Assembly (NCBI GenBank): GCA_005503165.1
Contig: SCNT01000041.1
Coordinates: 1-38,323 of the forward strand
From: Sphingomonadaceae bacterium 3R27E2-A
Lineage (GTDB): Bacteria; Pseudomonadota; Alphaproteobacteria; Sphingomonadales; Sphingomonadaceae
Direction of reading: 5' to 3'
Length of the DNA: 38,323 nt
Both the position numbers and the translations under genes were made by a program. Position 1 is the stretch's first letter. Each line of letters begins with the position of its first letter. Under the pieces are notes generated by a model that saw only the letters and a program-made list of their open reading frames with translations, was not told the origin of the DNA and did not search any database. This document shows, piece after piece, positions 1 through 10,768 of the stretch.

Positions 1-133
1 CCCTTGCAATTCCCCCGCCCCGGCGTAAGGCGTCCCCAACAAAACCGCGCGTGCGACTCCCGTTTGCCCCGCTCTCCTTGCTCGGGCTTCGGGCGTCATT
101 TCCCCGCCGCGCCCAACAGGGGACTGCAAGCCT

Positions 134-2806
<2,673 letters not shown>

Positions 2807-2825
2807 GCACCAGGGGGCGGCGGCG

Positions 2826-3107
2826 ATGATCGGCAAATTGCTCTTCCTCGCCGCCGGCCTGCTGATCGGGCTGCTGCTCGCGCGCTTCCTGCGCGGGGGC
2901 GGCGGGCGGCGCGACCTTACCGCACCGCCGCCCGCACGGCCGCCGCTGCGGCGCGTCGGCGACGAAAGGATCGACGACGAGGCGATCCGCGAGCTCATCC
3001 GCCAGAACCGCAAGATCGACGCGATCAAGCTGATGCGCCAGAAGACCGGGCTGGGCCTCGCCGAGGCAAAGGACGCGGTCGAGGCGATGGAAGATACGAT
3101 GCGCTGA
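2826..3107 (+). CDS. Membrane-anchored protein with an L7/L12 C-terminal-like domain
   Basis: A 93-residue protein with one N-terminal hydrophobic helix (about residues 3-22), a Gly/Arg/Pro-rich linker (23-47) and a C-terminal helical segment. The tail, KTGLGLAEAKDAVEAME, resembles the ribosomal protein L7/L12 C-terminal domain (compare TGLGLKEAKDLVE), preceded by a helix containing RQNRKIDAIKLMRQ. Seen: one membrane segment and the L7/L12-like motif. Inferred: an inner-membrane anchor with a cytoplasmic domain of unknown partner. It lies 19 bases after acnA on the same strand and may be read from the acnA transcript. No function is known to me. Confidence 0.8.
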   Translation: MIGKLLFLAAGLLIGLLLARFLRGGGGRRDLTAPPPARPPLRRVGDERIDDEAIRELIRQNRKIDAIKLMRQKTGLGLAEAKDAVEAMEDTMR

Positions 3108-3156
3108 GCCGCCCGCTCGGGTAACCGGGGCGCCGGTTGCCGACGAAGGGACGGAT

Positions 3157-3432
3157 ATGGACGCTTTCACCATCGTGATCGAAGTGACCGGCTGGAGCGC
3201 CGCGGGGCTGATCCTCGCGGCCTATATCCTGCTCTCGCTCGGCAAGCTCGAGGCGCGCGGCTATGCCTATCAGTGGATGAACGTCATCGGCGCCGGCGGC
3301 TTCGTGATCAATTCGGGCTATAATGGCGCGCTGCCGTCGGCGGTGCTCAACGTCGTCTGGGCGGCGATGGGGCTGTTCACCCTGTGGAGCGTATGGCGCG
3401 CACGCGCCGCGGCGCGCGCGGCGATGCCATAG
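3157..3432 (+). CDS. Small CBU_0592-family-like membrane protein
   Basis: A 91-residue protein with about three hydrophobic helices: roughly 10-28, 38-57 and 62-80. The pattern GWSAAGLILAAYILLSLGKL followed by a second helix containing NVIGAGGFVINS resembles the small uncharacterised membrane family often labelled CBU_0592-like. The start ATG at 3157 has a GAAGGGA ribosome-binding site about 7 bases upstream. It is the third gene on this strand after acnA, 49 bases from the previous stop, so it may belong to the same transcript. No catalytic residues are visible and the role is unknown. Confidence 0.8.
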   Translation: MDAFTIVIEVTGWSAAGLILAAYILLSLGKLEARGYAYQWMNVIGAGGFVINSGYNGALPSAVLNVVWAAMGLFTLWSVWRARAAARAAMP

Positions 3433-3470
3433 GGATTCGGCGCCCGCCGGACGCACCGATCGCGTCGACA

Positions 3471-3495
3471 GGAACCTTGTCGGCAAAGGCGCGTT
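3471..3495 (+). promoter_or_regulatory. Candidate EcfG (general stress response) promoter
   Basis: GGAAC at 3471-3475 and CGTT at 3492-3495 are separated by exactly 16 bases. This is the -35/-10 pattern known for the alphaproteobacterial extracytoplasmic sigma factor EcfG. It lies about 94 bases upstream of the DUF1328-type start codon. Members of that small membrane family are commonly stress-induced, which supports the call. The start of transcription would be expected near 3502. Confidence 0.7.
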
Positions 3496-3588
3496 AACGG
3501 CTCATCGATGCATGACGAAGCAAGACTGGCCCGGCGCATGGCGCGCGCGGGAGCGTGCGCGGTCGTGCGTTCGGGAAGGAGTGATACC

Positions 3589-3756
3589 ATGTTCAGATAT
3601 GCCATCATCTTCGCCGTCATCGCGCTGATCGCCGCGCTGCTCGGCTTCGGCGGAATCGCCGGCCTGTCGGCCGATTTCGCGAAGATCCTGCTGGTCGTCG
3701 GCGTGATCCTGTTCATCGTGGCCTTCGTGTTCGGCCGCGGGCGCCGCACGCTCTGA
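3589..3756 (+). CDS. DUF1328 (YtjA-type) small membrane protein
   Basis: A 55-residue protein with two membrane helices (about 2-20 and 31-48) and a short basic tail, GRGRRTL. The two-helix layout with [17 protein letters not shown] between the helices is typical of the DUF1328/YtjA family. The ATG at 3589 is chosen because GGAAGGA lies about 10 bases upstream and the family starts here; an in-frame ATG at 3508 would add a hydrophilic leader without a family match. A stress-type promoter precedes it and a strong terminator follows. The molecular role is unknown; the context suggests general stress response. Confidence 0.88.
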   Translation: MFRYAIIFAVIALIAALLGFGGIAGLSADFAKILLVVGVILFIVAFVFGRGRRTL

Positions 3757-3786
3757 CGAGCACCCCGGCGCGTTCGCGCGCTTCCG

Positions 3787-3827
3787 AAATGCCGGCGGCT
3801 TTCCCCCTTGGGCCGCCGGCATTTTTT
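3787..3827 (+). terminator. Rho-independent terminator after the DUF1328 gene
   Basis: A 13-base arm (3787-3799, AAATGCCGGCGGC) pairs perfectly with 3812-3824, with a 12-base loop, and the descending arm runs into TTTTTT. It lies 30 bases after the DUF1328 stop. Confidence 0.9.
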
Positions 3828-3829
3828 GC

Positions 3830-4296
3830 CTCTGCCGCGGCGCCGATTGCCCTTTCCCGGCGAATCCGGGAGCGCTAATGGTCGCAGAAAAGCAGGATGA
3901 AGCCCCTTTACCAGCGACGTCCGGTCGCATTGCGAAGTTCCGCCGCGAGGCGATCGCCGGGCGACTTTTCGCCACCTTCGCAACGCGGGTTATGCGATTG
4001 CCGTTTCCCGGCCGATCGCCGGAGCCGCTGCGCACCGTCGAGAATTGATCCGGACGGGAAAATCGCGCCGGCGCGCGCCGGCCGGAATCAGGGCGAATTC
4101 GAAACCTAGGTTAATCCGGTCAAATTTTTGGCGCGGCCCGGCATGTTGCGCCGCAACCAGCACGGCCATGCGGCGTTGCGTGACAGTCAATCAGATGTGC
4201 TGGCTCGCCTTCACCGGATGGCGGCAATTCGCGTGGCCCACGCGGAGATGCCGGCGTGCGTCGCGCGCGAGCCGGATCGGGAACGAAGGACGTAAA
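3830..4296. other. Gene-free stretch upstream of the glycosyltransferase
   Basis: About 470 bases with no convincing gene. Reading frames that cross it lack family matches and ribosome-binding sites. A short perfect inverted repeat, GTTGCG-C-CGCAAC, occurs near 4144-4156 and an AT-richer patch (TTAATCCGGTCAAATTTTTGG) precedes it, so the promoter of the downstream gene is probably in 4090-4290. No sigma-70 boxes could be assigned with confidence. Confidence 0.5.
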
Positions 4297-6636
4297 ATGA
4301 AGCTCGATGGCGAAGACCGCTTTTTTCCGCCAGTCTCCGACGACGATGTTCTTGCAGTCCGGGATCGCGGCGAAGGCACCCGCGCGGCCGGGGCGGCCCG
4401 TCTTGCGCTGATCGGCTGTTTCCGCCCGCGCCAGTGCGGCATCGCAACCTTCACCGCCGACACCTACGACCATTTGCGCAAGGCCCGCCCCGATCTTGCG
4501 ATCGACGTCTATGCGATGCGCCGCCATGCCGGGCAGCCGGTCGGGCCCGAGGCCTGCCGTGCGATCGACGAACAGGACCGCGCGGCCTATTGCGCCGCCG
4601 CCGAGGCGATCAACGCCAGCGCCGCCGACGCGGTATGGCTGCAGCACGAATTCGGGATCTTCGGCGGCCGCGCAGGCGATATGGTCCTCGACCTCGTCGA
4701 CCGGATCGCGGCGCCGCTGATCGTCACGCTCCACACCGTGCTCGCGACCCCGAACGACGACCAGCGCCGCGTCATCGAACGGCTGGTCGCGCGCGCGTCG
4801 AAGCTAGTCGTCATGAGCGACTATGGCCGCGAAGCGCTTCGCGACGTCTATGGCGCCGACGAAGAGCAGATCGCGCTGATCGAGCATGGCACTCCCGACC
4901 GTCCCTTCGTCGATATCCCGCCGCTGCGCGAAGCGCTCGGCATCGCGAAACGGCCGGTGCTCTCGACCTTCGGGCTGATCGGCCCCGGCAAGGGCCTCGA
5001 AACGGCCATCCGCGCGCTGCCCGCGATCGCCGCGCAATATCCCGACATCCTCTATCGTATCGTAGGGGCGACGCATCCCAATCTCGTCGCCGCCGAGGGC
5101 GAGGCCTATCGCCACAGCCTCGAGGCGCTCGCCGAAAGCCTGGGCGTCGCGGACAATATCGCATGGGAGAACCGCTTCCTCGATGCCGGCGAACTGCTCG
5201 ACCAGATCGAGCTTTGCGACATCTATCTCGCGCCCTATCCCAATCTCCAGCAGATCACCTCGGGCACGCTCGCCTACGCCGTCGCGCTCGGGCGCGCCGT
5301 GGTGTCGACGCCTTTCGTCCACGCCCGCGAGCTCCTTGCGGACGAGGTGGGCATCCTGCTGCCCGGCTGCGACAGCGAGGCGATCGCCGAGGCGGTGTTG
5401 CTGCTCCTTGCGGTTCCCGAGGAGCGGCGTGGCTTTCAGCGCCGTGCCTATCGGCGTGGCCGCCGCACTGCGTGGAACGTGATCGCGGGCGAATTCGCAG
5501 CGCTGATCGAGACGGCGATCGCACCTGCCGACGCGCCATCCGCGGACCGCCGGGCGCCGGCCCTGGCCGGCGTCTGGGCGCTTTCGGACGATGTCGGCAT
5601 CCTGCAGCACGCCCGCCACCTGATTCCGGATCGCGACCATGGCTATTGCATCGACGACAACGCGCGCGCGCTGATGCTCGTTCACTCGCTCGCCCCCCGC
5701 GCACAGGAGGATGCCGGGCGCCGCGCGATCGCCTATGCGAGCTTCATCCAGCACGCCTGGAACGAGGAGCGGGGCGTTTTCCGGAATTTCATGGGGTTCG
5801 ACCGGCGCTGGCTCGAAGAGGCGGGCTCCGAAGACAGCAACGGTCGCACGCTTTGGGCGCTCGGCCATGCCGCGGCCAACGCGCAATCGCCGGCGATGCG
5901 CGCCTGGGCCGCCGAATGGTTCGATCGCACCGCCGGGATGGCCGAAGGGTTCCGGAGTCCGCGTTCCATAGCCTTCGCCCTGCTGGGTGCCGACGAGCGC
6001 CTCGAGCACGACGCGAGCAACCGGCAGGCGCGGGCCATCGTCGAACGCGGGGGCGCCTTTCTTTGCGCGCTGTGGAAAACGGCGCGCCGCGGCGGATGGG
6101 ACTGGTTCGAGCCGAAGCTCACCTATGACAATGCGCGCCTCGCCGAGGCGCTCATCCGGGCCGGTCGGCGGCTGCGCTCGCTTCCCCACGAGGAGGCCGG
6201 CCTCGGCGCGCTCGATTGGCTCGCTACACGGCAGACCGCTGCAGAAGGGCATTTCCGCCCGATCGGCTCGGAGGGCTTCGGGCTCGAGGGCGAGAGCCTG
6301 CCGTTCGACCAGCAGCCCGTCGAGGCATGGGCGACGATCGCCGCCTGTGCGACCGCCTTCGATACCAGCGGCAGCCGCGCATGGCGCGACCATGCCGAAA
6401 CCGCCTTCGCGTGGTTCCTCGGACGGAACGACCGCGGCGTCCCGCTGGGCGACCTCCGGAGCGGGCGCTGCCTCGACGGGCTCACCCCGCGCGGGGTCAA
6501 CCGCAACAGCGGCGCCGAATCGACGCTCGCCTTTCACCTGGCATGGCAGACGATGGCGAAGGTCTTCTGGCGCGAGAGCGCGCCCGATTTCGAAGCGATG
6601 CGGTCCGCGACCGGGATGGCGGCCGTCGCGGCCTAA
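4297..6636 (+). CDS. Two-domain GT4-like glycosyltransferase with a C-terminal alpha/alpha domain
   Basis: A 779-residue protein. Residues about 30-390 look like a GT-B retaining glycosyltransferase of the GT4 type: an N-terminal RLALIGCFRPRQCGIATFT, then STFGLIGPGKGLETAI at about 224-239, and LAPYPNLQQITSGTLAYAV from about 311 where the donor-binding Glu/Gly region lies. From about 420 to the end a second, alpha-helical domain begins with GVWALSDDVGILQHA and HGYCIDDNARALML, like domains found fused to mannosyl-type transferases. The ATG at 4297 is preferred over an upstream in-frame ATG at 4045 because AAGGA lies at 4286-4290. Transfer of a nucleotide-activated hexose to an oligosaccharide or polysaccharide is inferred; donor and acceptor are unknown. 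It stands alone, with no polysaccharide cluster beside it. Confidence 0.85.
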   Translation: MKLDGEDRFFPPVSDDDVLAVRDRGEGTRAAGAARLALIGCFRPRQCGIATFTADTYDHLRKARPDLAIDVYAMRRHAGQPVGPEACRAIDEQDRAAYCAAAEAINASAADAVWLQHEFGIFGGRAGDMVLDLVDRIAAPLIVTLHTVLATPNDDQRRVIERLVARASKLVVMSDYGREALRDVYGADEEQIALIEHGTPDRPFVDIPPLREALGIAKRPVLSTFGLIGPGKGLETAIRALPAIAAQYPDILYRIVGATHPNLVAAEGEAYRHSLEALAESLGVADNIAWENRFLDAGELLDQIELCDIYLAPYPNLQQITSGTLAYAVALGRAVVSTPFVHARELLADEVGILLPGCDSEAIAEAVLLLLAVPEERRGFQRRAYRRGRRTAWNVIAGEFAALIETAIAPADAPSADRRAPALAGVWALSDDVGILQHARHLIPDRDHGYCIDDNARALMLVHSLAPRAQEDAGRRAIAYASFIQHAWNEERGVFRNFMGFDRRWLEEAGSEDSNGRTLWALGHAAANAQSPAMRAWAAEWFDRTAGMAEGFRSPRSIAFALLGADERLEHDASNRQARAIVERGGAFLCALWKTARRGGWDWFEPKLTYDNARLAEALIRAGRRLRSLPHEEAGLGALDWLATRQTAAEGHFRPIGSEGFGLEGESLPFDQQPVEAWATIAACATAFDTSGSRAWRDHAETAFAWFLGRNDRGVPLGDLRSGRCLDGLTPRGVNRNSGAESTLAFHLAWQTMAKVFWRESAPDFEAMRSATGMAAVAA

Positions 6637-6974
6637 TGGGCGAAATGCGCCTTCGCGATATGGGTGATACGGCGCGCCAGATCGGCCTCGCCCGACGCGA
6701 CGGCGAAATGATCCGGGCGGCCACGATTATCCGGCAAAGGAGATCGGGCTGTCGCTGTCATCGGACGACGCCGATGACCTCCGGCAGGCATATGACGCGA
6801 CCTTAGCAGGGATCGCCGCTGACCGGTTTGCGGTCCGTCCTGCCTCGGGCCGCCTGCACCGGCCATCGAAATTTCAATTGCGACCCGGCGCACGGGAAGG
6901 CGAGCGTAACGAATGACCGGATCGATGCTTTTCCGGTGCGATGCCGTCTCTTCCACTACTCCCCCGTCTGATGA
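6637..6974. other. Gene-free stretch between the glycosyltransferase and tRNA-Arg
   Basis: About 340 bases. A minus-strand open frame crosses it but also runs into the tRNA gene, and no start with a ribosome-binding site is present. The part at 6640-6760 reads on the minus strand as PDHFAVASGEADLARRI, which has protein-like composition and could be the tail of a decayed gene; this is weak. No terminator with a T-run is seen after the glycosyltransferase. Confidence 0.35.
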
Positions 6975-7051
6975 TGGTGACCCCGGCGTGATTCGAACAC
7001 GCGACATTCGGTTTAGAAGACCGATGCTCTATCCAGCTGAGCTACGGGGCC
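6975..7051 (-). tRNA. tRNA-Arg(TCT)
   Basis: A complete cloverleaf can be drawn on the minus strand. The acceptor GGCCCCG pairs with CGGGGTC (one G-U). The D-arm is GCTCAGCTGGATAGAGC. The anticodon arm TCGGT-CTTCTAA-ACCGA gives anticodon TCT, which reads AGA. The T-arm is GCGTG-TTCGAAT-CACGC. The discriminator A and an encoded CCA end the gene (complement of TGG at 6975-6977). Confidence 0.96.
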
Positions 7052-7119
7052 ACAACAGGGTTCGCTACACGGTTCTCTGGATAACCGGCAACGGCTAAAC
7101 TACACCACTCCCCTGCCTT

Positions 7120-7177
7120 TGCGCCCCAGACCCCCAGCTTGGAAGGCGGGTGCTCCATCCAGCTGAGCTACGGGCGC
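7120..7177 (-). pseudogene. Truncated tRNA-like sequence lacking the T-arm
   Basis: On the minus strand the sequence begins GCGCCCGTAGCTCAGCTGGA, an intact acceptor and D-arm 5' half nearly identical to the tRNA-Arg next door. The anticodon arm CCCGC-CTTCCAA-GCTGG has one mismatch and a TCC triplet. After the variable region it goes straight to GGGGCGC-A, which can pair with the acceptor at six of seven positions. The roughly 17-base T-arm is missing and no CCA follows. It is 58 bases long instead of about 76, so it is probably a non-functional remnant, perhaps of an arginine tRNA. Confidence 0.65.
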
Positions 7178-7248
7178 ATGCACGAGGCTGTGGATCGCGC
7201 GAATAGCGTGGTTTGCGCGGGGCGCAAAGCAAGATAAGCAGGCGTTCG

Positions 7249-7989
7249 ATGACCGAGCCCGCCGCGACCCCGATCCGCACCAGCGCCGCCGCCGTGCGGC
7301 ATTTCCGCTATTACGACCTGCTGATGGCGGCCTTCGTCGCGATCCTGCTGCTCAGCAACATCATCGGCGCGTCGAAACCCAGCTACATCGTCCTGCCCGG
7401 CGGCGCCGAATGGGCGTTCGGCGCCGGGGTGCTCTTCTTCCCGATCAGCTACATCATCGGCGACGTGCTGACCGAGGTCTATGGCTATGCGCGCGCGCGG
7501 CGGGTGATCTGGACGGGGTTCGCGGCGCTCGCCTTCATGGCCTTCATGGCGTGGGTCGTGGTGTCGCTGCCCCCCGCCAAGGGCTGGCCGGGGCAGGAAA
7601 GCTACGAGTTCGTCTTCGGCAACAGCTGGCGCATCGTCATCGCCTCGATGCTCGCCTTCTGGGTCGGCGAATTCGCCAACAGCTACGTCCTCGCGCGGAT
7701 GAAGCTGTGGACCGCGGGCAAGATGCTGTGGGCGCGCACGATCGGCTCGACGGTGGTCGGCCAGGGGCTCGACAGCCTGATCTTCTACCCGCTCGCCTTC
7801 TATGGCCTCGCGGGCTGGCCGCCCGAGCAGCTGATGCAGGTCGTGCTGTCGCAGTGGGCGATCAAGGTCGCCTGGGAGGCGGCGCTGACGCCGGTCACCT
7901 ATGCGGTCGTCGGCGCGCTCAAGCGCCGCGAGGGGGTCGATGTCTTCGACGACGGCACCGACTTCACGCCCTTCAAGGCGAAGGTGTGA
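7249..7989 (+). CDS. yhhQ: Queuosine precursor transporter (YhhQ/VUT family)
   Basis: A 246-residue integral membrane protein of the YhhQ (QPTR/DUF165) family, known to import preQ0/preQ1 for queuosine synthesis in tRNA. About six hydrophobic helices are visible. Family hallmarks include LLLSNIIGASKP, a long second helix with FFPISYIIGDVLTEVYGYARAR, WVGEFANSYVLARMK, and RTIGSTVVGQGLDSLIFY. The ATG at 7249 (MTEPAATP) is chosen; an upstream in-frame ATG at 7213 would add a basic leader that crowds the tRNA-like sequence. No preQ1 riboswitch could be recognised upstream. The next gene starts 4 bases after the stop. Confidence 0.92.
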   Translation: MTEPAATPIRTSAAAVRHFRYYDLLMAAFVAILLLSNIIGASKPSYIVLPGGAEWAFGAGVLFFPISYIIGDVLTEVYGYARARRVIWTGFAALAFMAFMAWVVVSLPPAKGWPGQESYEFVFGNSWRIVIASMLAFWVGEFANSYVLARMKLWTAGKMLWARTIGSTVVGQGLDSLIFYPLAFYGLAGWPPEQLMQVVLSQWAIKVAWEAALTPVTYAVVGALKRREGVDVFDDGTDFTPFKAKV

Positions 7990-8329
7990 CGCGGTGACCG
8001 ACGAGGCCACGCTCCTCTATCAGCAGCTCAAGCTGGTGCTGATCGACGGCAGCGGGCTCAGCAAGGACGCGCTGCACATCTATGCCGGCATGGCGGTCTA
8101 TCTGGTCGTGCGGCTGGGGCTCCGGCGCCGCGCGTGGGTCGCATGGCTCGGCGTGGTGGCTGCGGCGCTGGTCGGCGAATGGCTCGATATCGAGGGCGAA
8201 GTTCTGCGCGAGCGGCTCGCGCCCGATGCCGCGCACTGGCACGACATCTGGAACACCTGCCTGTGGCCGAGCGTGCTGGTGGTGGTCGAGCGCTGGTGGC
8301 CGCAGCGCAGCGCGGCCGCTCCGCTGCCC

Positions 8330-8995
<666 letters not shown>

Positions 8996-9009
8996 GACCC
9001 TGTTCCCTT

Positions 9010-9240
9010 TCAGGCGCGCTGGATGCGGTAGTTTTCGATCACCGTGTTGGCGAGCAGCTTCGCGCACATCGCGTCGAGATCGGCGTCGCTCGTGTCGTCG
9101 GCAACCTCGAGCTCGATGAAGCGGCCCGCGCGCACGTCGCTGACGCCGCCGAAGCCGAGGCCTTCCAATGCATGGTGGATCGCCTTGCCCTGCGGGTCGA
9201 GCACCCCGGGCTTGAGCGTCACATAGACCTGGACTTTCAT
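9010..9240 (-). CDS. purS: Phosphoribosylformylglycinamidine synthase subunit PurS
   Basis: A 76-residue protein of the PurS family, which bridges PurQ and PurL and helps channel ammonia. The sequence has the family pattern: [20 protein letters not shown], then [14 protein letters not shown], and the C-terminal [16 protein letters not shown]. The ATG at 9240 follows AAAGG by 8 bases. It is the first gene of the purS-purQ pair. The gene is divergent from bfd, and 182 bases separate the two starts. Confidence 0.96.
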   Translation of the reverse strand: MKVQVYVTLKPGVLDPQGKAIHHALEGLGFGGVSDVRAGRFIELEVADDTSDADLDAMCAKLLANTVIENYRIQRA

Positions 9241-9344
9241 GGGCTGCGCCTTTGGTTGCGGGGGGGCGGGAAGATGGGCGCGCCTATGCCCGCGAATCGC
9301 TTTTCGGGCAAGGGCCGGCGCCCAAGAAAATCGCGCTTTTCTCA

Positions 9345-9361
9345 ATGCGAACCACTCGCAT
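9345..9361. promoter_or_regulatory. Candidate Fur-type operator 1
   Basis: ATGCGAACCACTCGCAT is a perfect palindrome with 6-base arms and a 5-base centre. It resembles the TGCGA-N5-TCGCA form of Fur-family boxes in alphaproteobacteria. A second copy is centred 24-25 bases downstream, and the gene that follows is a bacterioferritin-associated ferredoxin, so iron control is plausible. Confidence 0.6.
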
Positions 9362-9370
9362 CTTTCCTGT

Positions 9371-9385
9371 TGCGAATCCCTCGCA
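9371..9385. promoter_or_regulatory. Candidate Fur-type operator 2
   Basis: TGCGAATCCCTCGCA repeats the 5-base arms of the first operator with a different centre. A third half-site, ATTCGCA, lies at about 9415-9421, directly before the bfd start codon. The tandem spacing suggests cooperative binding of an iron-responsive repressor. Confidence 0.6.
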
Positions 9386-9422
9386 CTATCCCTAGATAAG
9401 GCTTGTTGAGAAGGATTCGCAC

Positions 9423-9596
9423 ATGGTCGTCTGTGTCTGCAACGCAATAAGGGAAAGCCAGCTGCGCGACGTCGCGCGCAATGGCGACGTGCGGTGCGCC
9501 AAGGCGGCTTATGCGCAACTGGGTCGCAAACCCAAGTGCGGCCAGTGCCTGCCTTTCGCTCGCAATATCATCAGCGACGTCGTCGCGACCGCCTGA
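9423..9596 (+). CDS. bfd: Bacterioferritin-associated ferredoxin
   Basis: A 57-residue [2Fe-2S] protein that in characterised systems reduces the bacterioferritin core to release iron. The four ligand cysteines have the Bfd spacing: Cys4 and Cys6 in VVCVCNAI, then Cys39 and Cys42 in PKCGQCLPF. The ATG at 9423 has a strong GAGAAGGA site at 9408-9415. It is upstream of bfr on the same strand, with 98 bases between, and it follows two palindromic operators. The length is normal for the family. Confidence 0.93.
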   Translation: MVVCVCNAIRESQLRDVARNGDVRCAKAAYAQLGRKPKCGQCLPFARNIISDVVATA

Positions 9597-9694
9597 TTTT
9601 TCTCGGTTTTCAGCCATTTTTGACCTTGGCCTGAGGGCGCCGGGGCGCCTATAATGCGCCCATTCAATTCCCGAGAAAAATGACAGGAAAATCC

Positions 9695-10177
9695 ATGAAG
9701 GGCGACGAAAAGGTCATCGATTTCCTCAACGAGGCGCTCAAGAACGAGCTGACCGCGATCAACCAGTACTGGCTGCACTATCGCATGCTCGACAATTGGG
9801 GCGTCGCGAAGCTCGCGCATTTCGAACGCGAGGAATCGATCGACGAGATGAAGCACGCCGACAAGCTGGCCGACCGCATCCTCTTCCTGGGCGGCCTGCC
9901 CAATTTCCAGATGCTCGGCCGCCTGCGCGTGGGCGAGACCGTCGAGGAAATTTTGAAGGCCGACCTCGCGCTCGAGGAAGAAGCAATCCCGCTGCTCAAG
10001 GACGCGATCGCGCATTCGGAGAGCGTGCGCGACTATGTCAGCCGCGACCTGTTCGCCGACATCCTCGAGAGCGAGGAGCATCATGTCGACGAGCTGGAGA
10101 AGCAGTTCGAGATGATCGCGCGCATGGGGCTGGAAAATTACATCCAGCTGCAGTCGAAGTCGGTCGGCGACGATTGA
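9695..10177 (+). CDS. bfr: Bacterioferritin
   Basis: A 160-residue haem-containing ferritin that stores iron in a 24-subunit shell. Ferroxidase ligands are present: Glu18 in KNELTAINQY, Tyr25, Glu51 and His54 in SIDEMKHAD, a Glu near 94, and the later EEHHVDELE pair. Met52, the haem ligand, is conserved. The ATG at 9695 (MKGDEKVIDFLN) matches the family start and has AGGAAAA upstream; an ATG five codons earlier is less likely. It pairs with bfd and ends before a strong terminator. Confidence 0.97.
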   Translation: MKGDEKVIDFLNEALKNELTAINQYWLHYRMLDNWGVAKLAHFEREESIDEMKHADKLADRILFLGGLPNFQMLGRLRVGETVEEILKADLALEEEAIPLLKDAIAHSESVRDYVSRDLFADILESEEHHVDELEKQFEMIARMGLENYIQLQSKSVGDD

Positions 10178-10222
10178 GGATCGCGGGGGGCTATGCGAGG
10201 CCGCCCGGCAGCCGAATAGCCC

Positions 10223-10249
10223 GAGGCGCCTTCGGGCGCCTCTTTTTTT
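10223..10249 (+). terminator. Rho-independent terminator after bfr
   Basis: GAGGCGCC at 10223-10230 pairs with GGCGCCTC at 10235-10242 around a TTCG tetraloop, followed by a run of seven T. It lies 46 bases after the bfr stop. Confidence 0.93.
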
Positions 10250-10261
10250 CGGTGGCATCGT

Positions 10262-10768
10262 TTATAAGCCGCCAAACAACCGCTCGATCGCTCCATCCAG
10301 ATACGGCCGGTCGGCGAACAGGCGCATGGGGTCGCGGCGGTTGAGCCAGAAGGCCGTGCCGTGGCGGTCGGTCAGCGCGCGGCGCAGCGTGTCTTGCAAG
10401 AGCCGCAGCCGCATCGCCGCGATCCGCCGCGCGGCCGGAGCGTCGGTCGCGACCTCCCGCGCATACCAGGCCCGAAACTGCTCGACCCGCGCCGCGACCA
10501 CATCGCTATACGCCCGATGTGGCCCGCGATGCAGCGCGTGTCCCGACTGCCACGCCAGCCGCTCGTTGCCCGGCAGCACCAGCCCGTTGAGGTCGAAGCG
10601 GTGCAGCACGAAGCCCTCGCCGCGCAAATCCGCGAACATCGCCGCCATCTGCGGCCGTTGCAGCAGCGCGACGGGGATCAGATGGTGACGCTGGTAGCCG
10701 GCTTCGGCGGGTGCGGCGCCGGACCAGCGGCAACGGGGCGGACGGGCCGGATCGCCGCCGGCCATCAT
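10262..10768 (-). CDS. AHH-domain (HNH-like nuclease) protein
   Basis: A 168-residue protein with the AHH signature of the HNH/ColE7-type nuclease fold: QRHHLIPVALL (His28-His29), then DLNGLVLPGNERLA, and SGHALHRGPHRAYSDVV (His80 and His84). The C-terminal 80 residues are helical and basic. The ATG overlaps the stop of the upstream DUF4261-like gene in an ATGATG arrangement, so the two are translationally coupled. Seen: the AHH motif. Known: AHH domains occur as toxin warheads and as free-standing proteins in sphingomonads. Inferred: a metal-dependent nuclease; the target is unknown. No secretion signal is visible. Confidence 0.82.
   Translation of the reverse strand: MMAGGDPARPPRCRWSGAAPAEAGYQRHHLIPVALLQRPQMAAMFADLRGEGFVLHRFDLNGLVLPGNERLAWQSGHALHRGPHRAYSDVVAARVEQFRAWYAREVATDAPAARRIAAMRLRLLQDTLRRALTDRHGTAFWLNRRDPMRLFADRPYLDGAIERLFGGL

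Noticed and set aside
4804..6537. Minus-strand open frame opposite the glycosyltransferase
   Set aside because: No family match and no ribosome-binding site; the plus-strand protein is convincing.
6633..7007. Minus-strand frame of 124 codons after the glycosyltransferase
   Set aside because: It starts inside tRNA-Arg(TCT) and lacks a ribosome-binding site; only its end looks protein-like.
7063..7078. Possible LexA box (GTTC...GTTC) by the tRNA-Arg gene
   Set aside because: The spacer between the two GTTC halves is 8 bases, not the 7 of the alphaproteobacterial SOS box, and no SOS gene follows.
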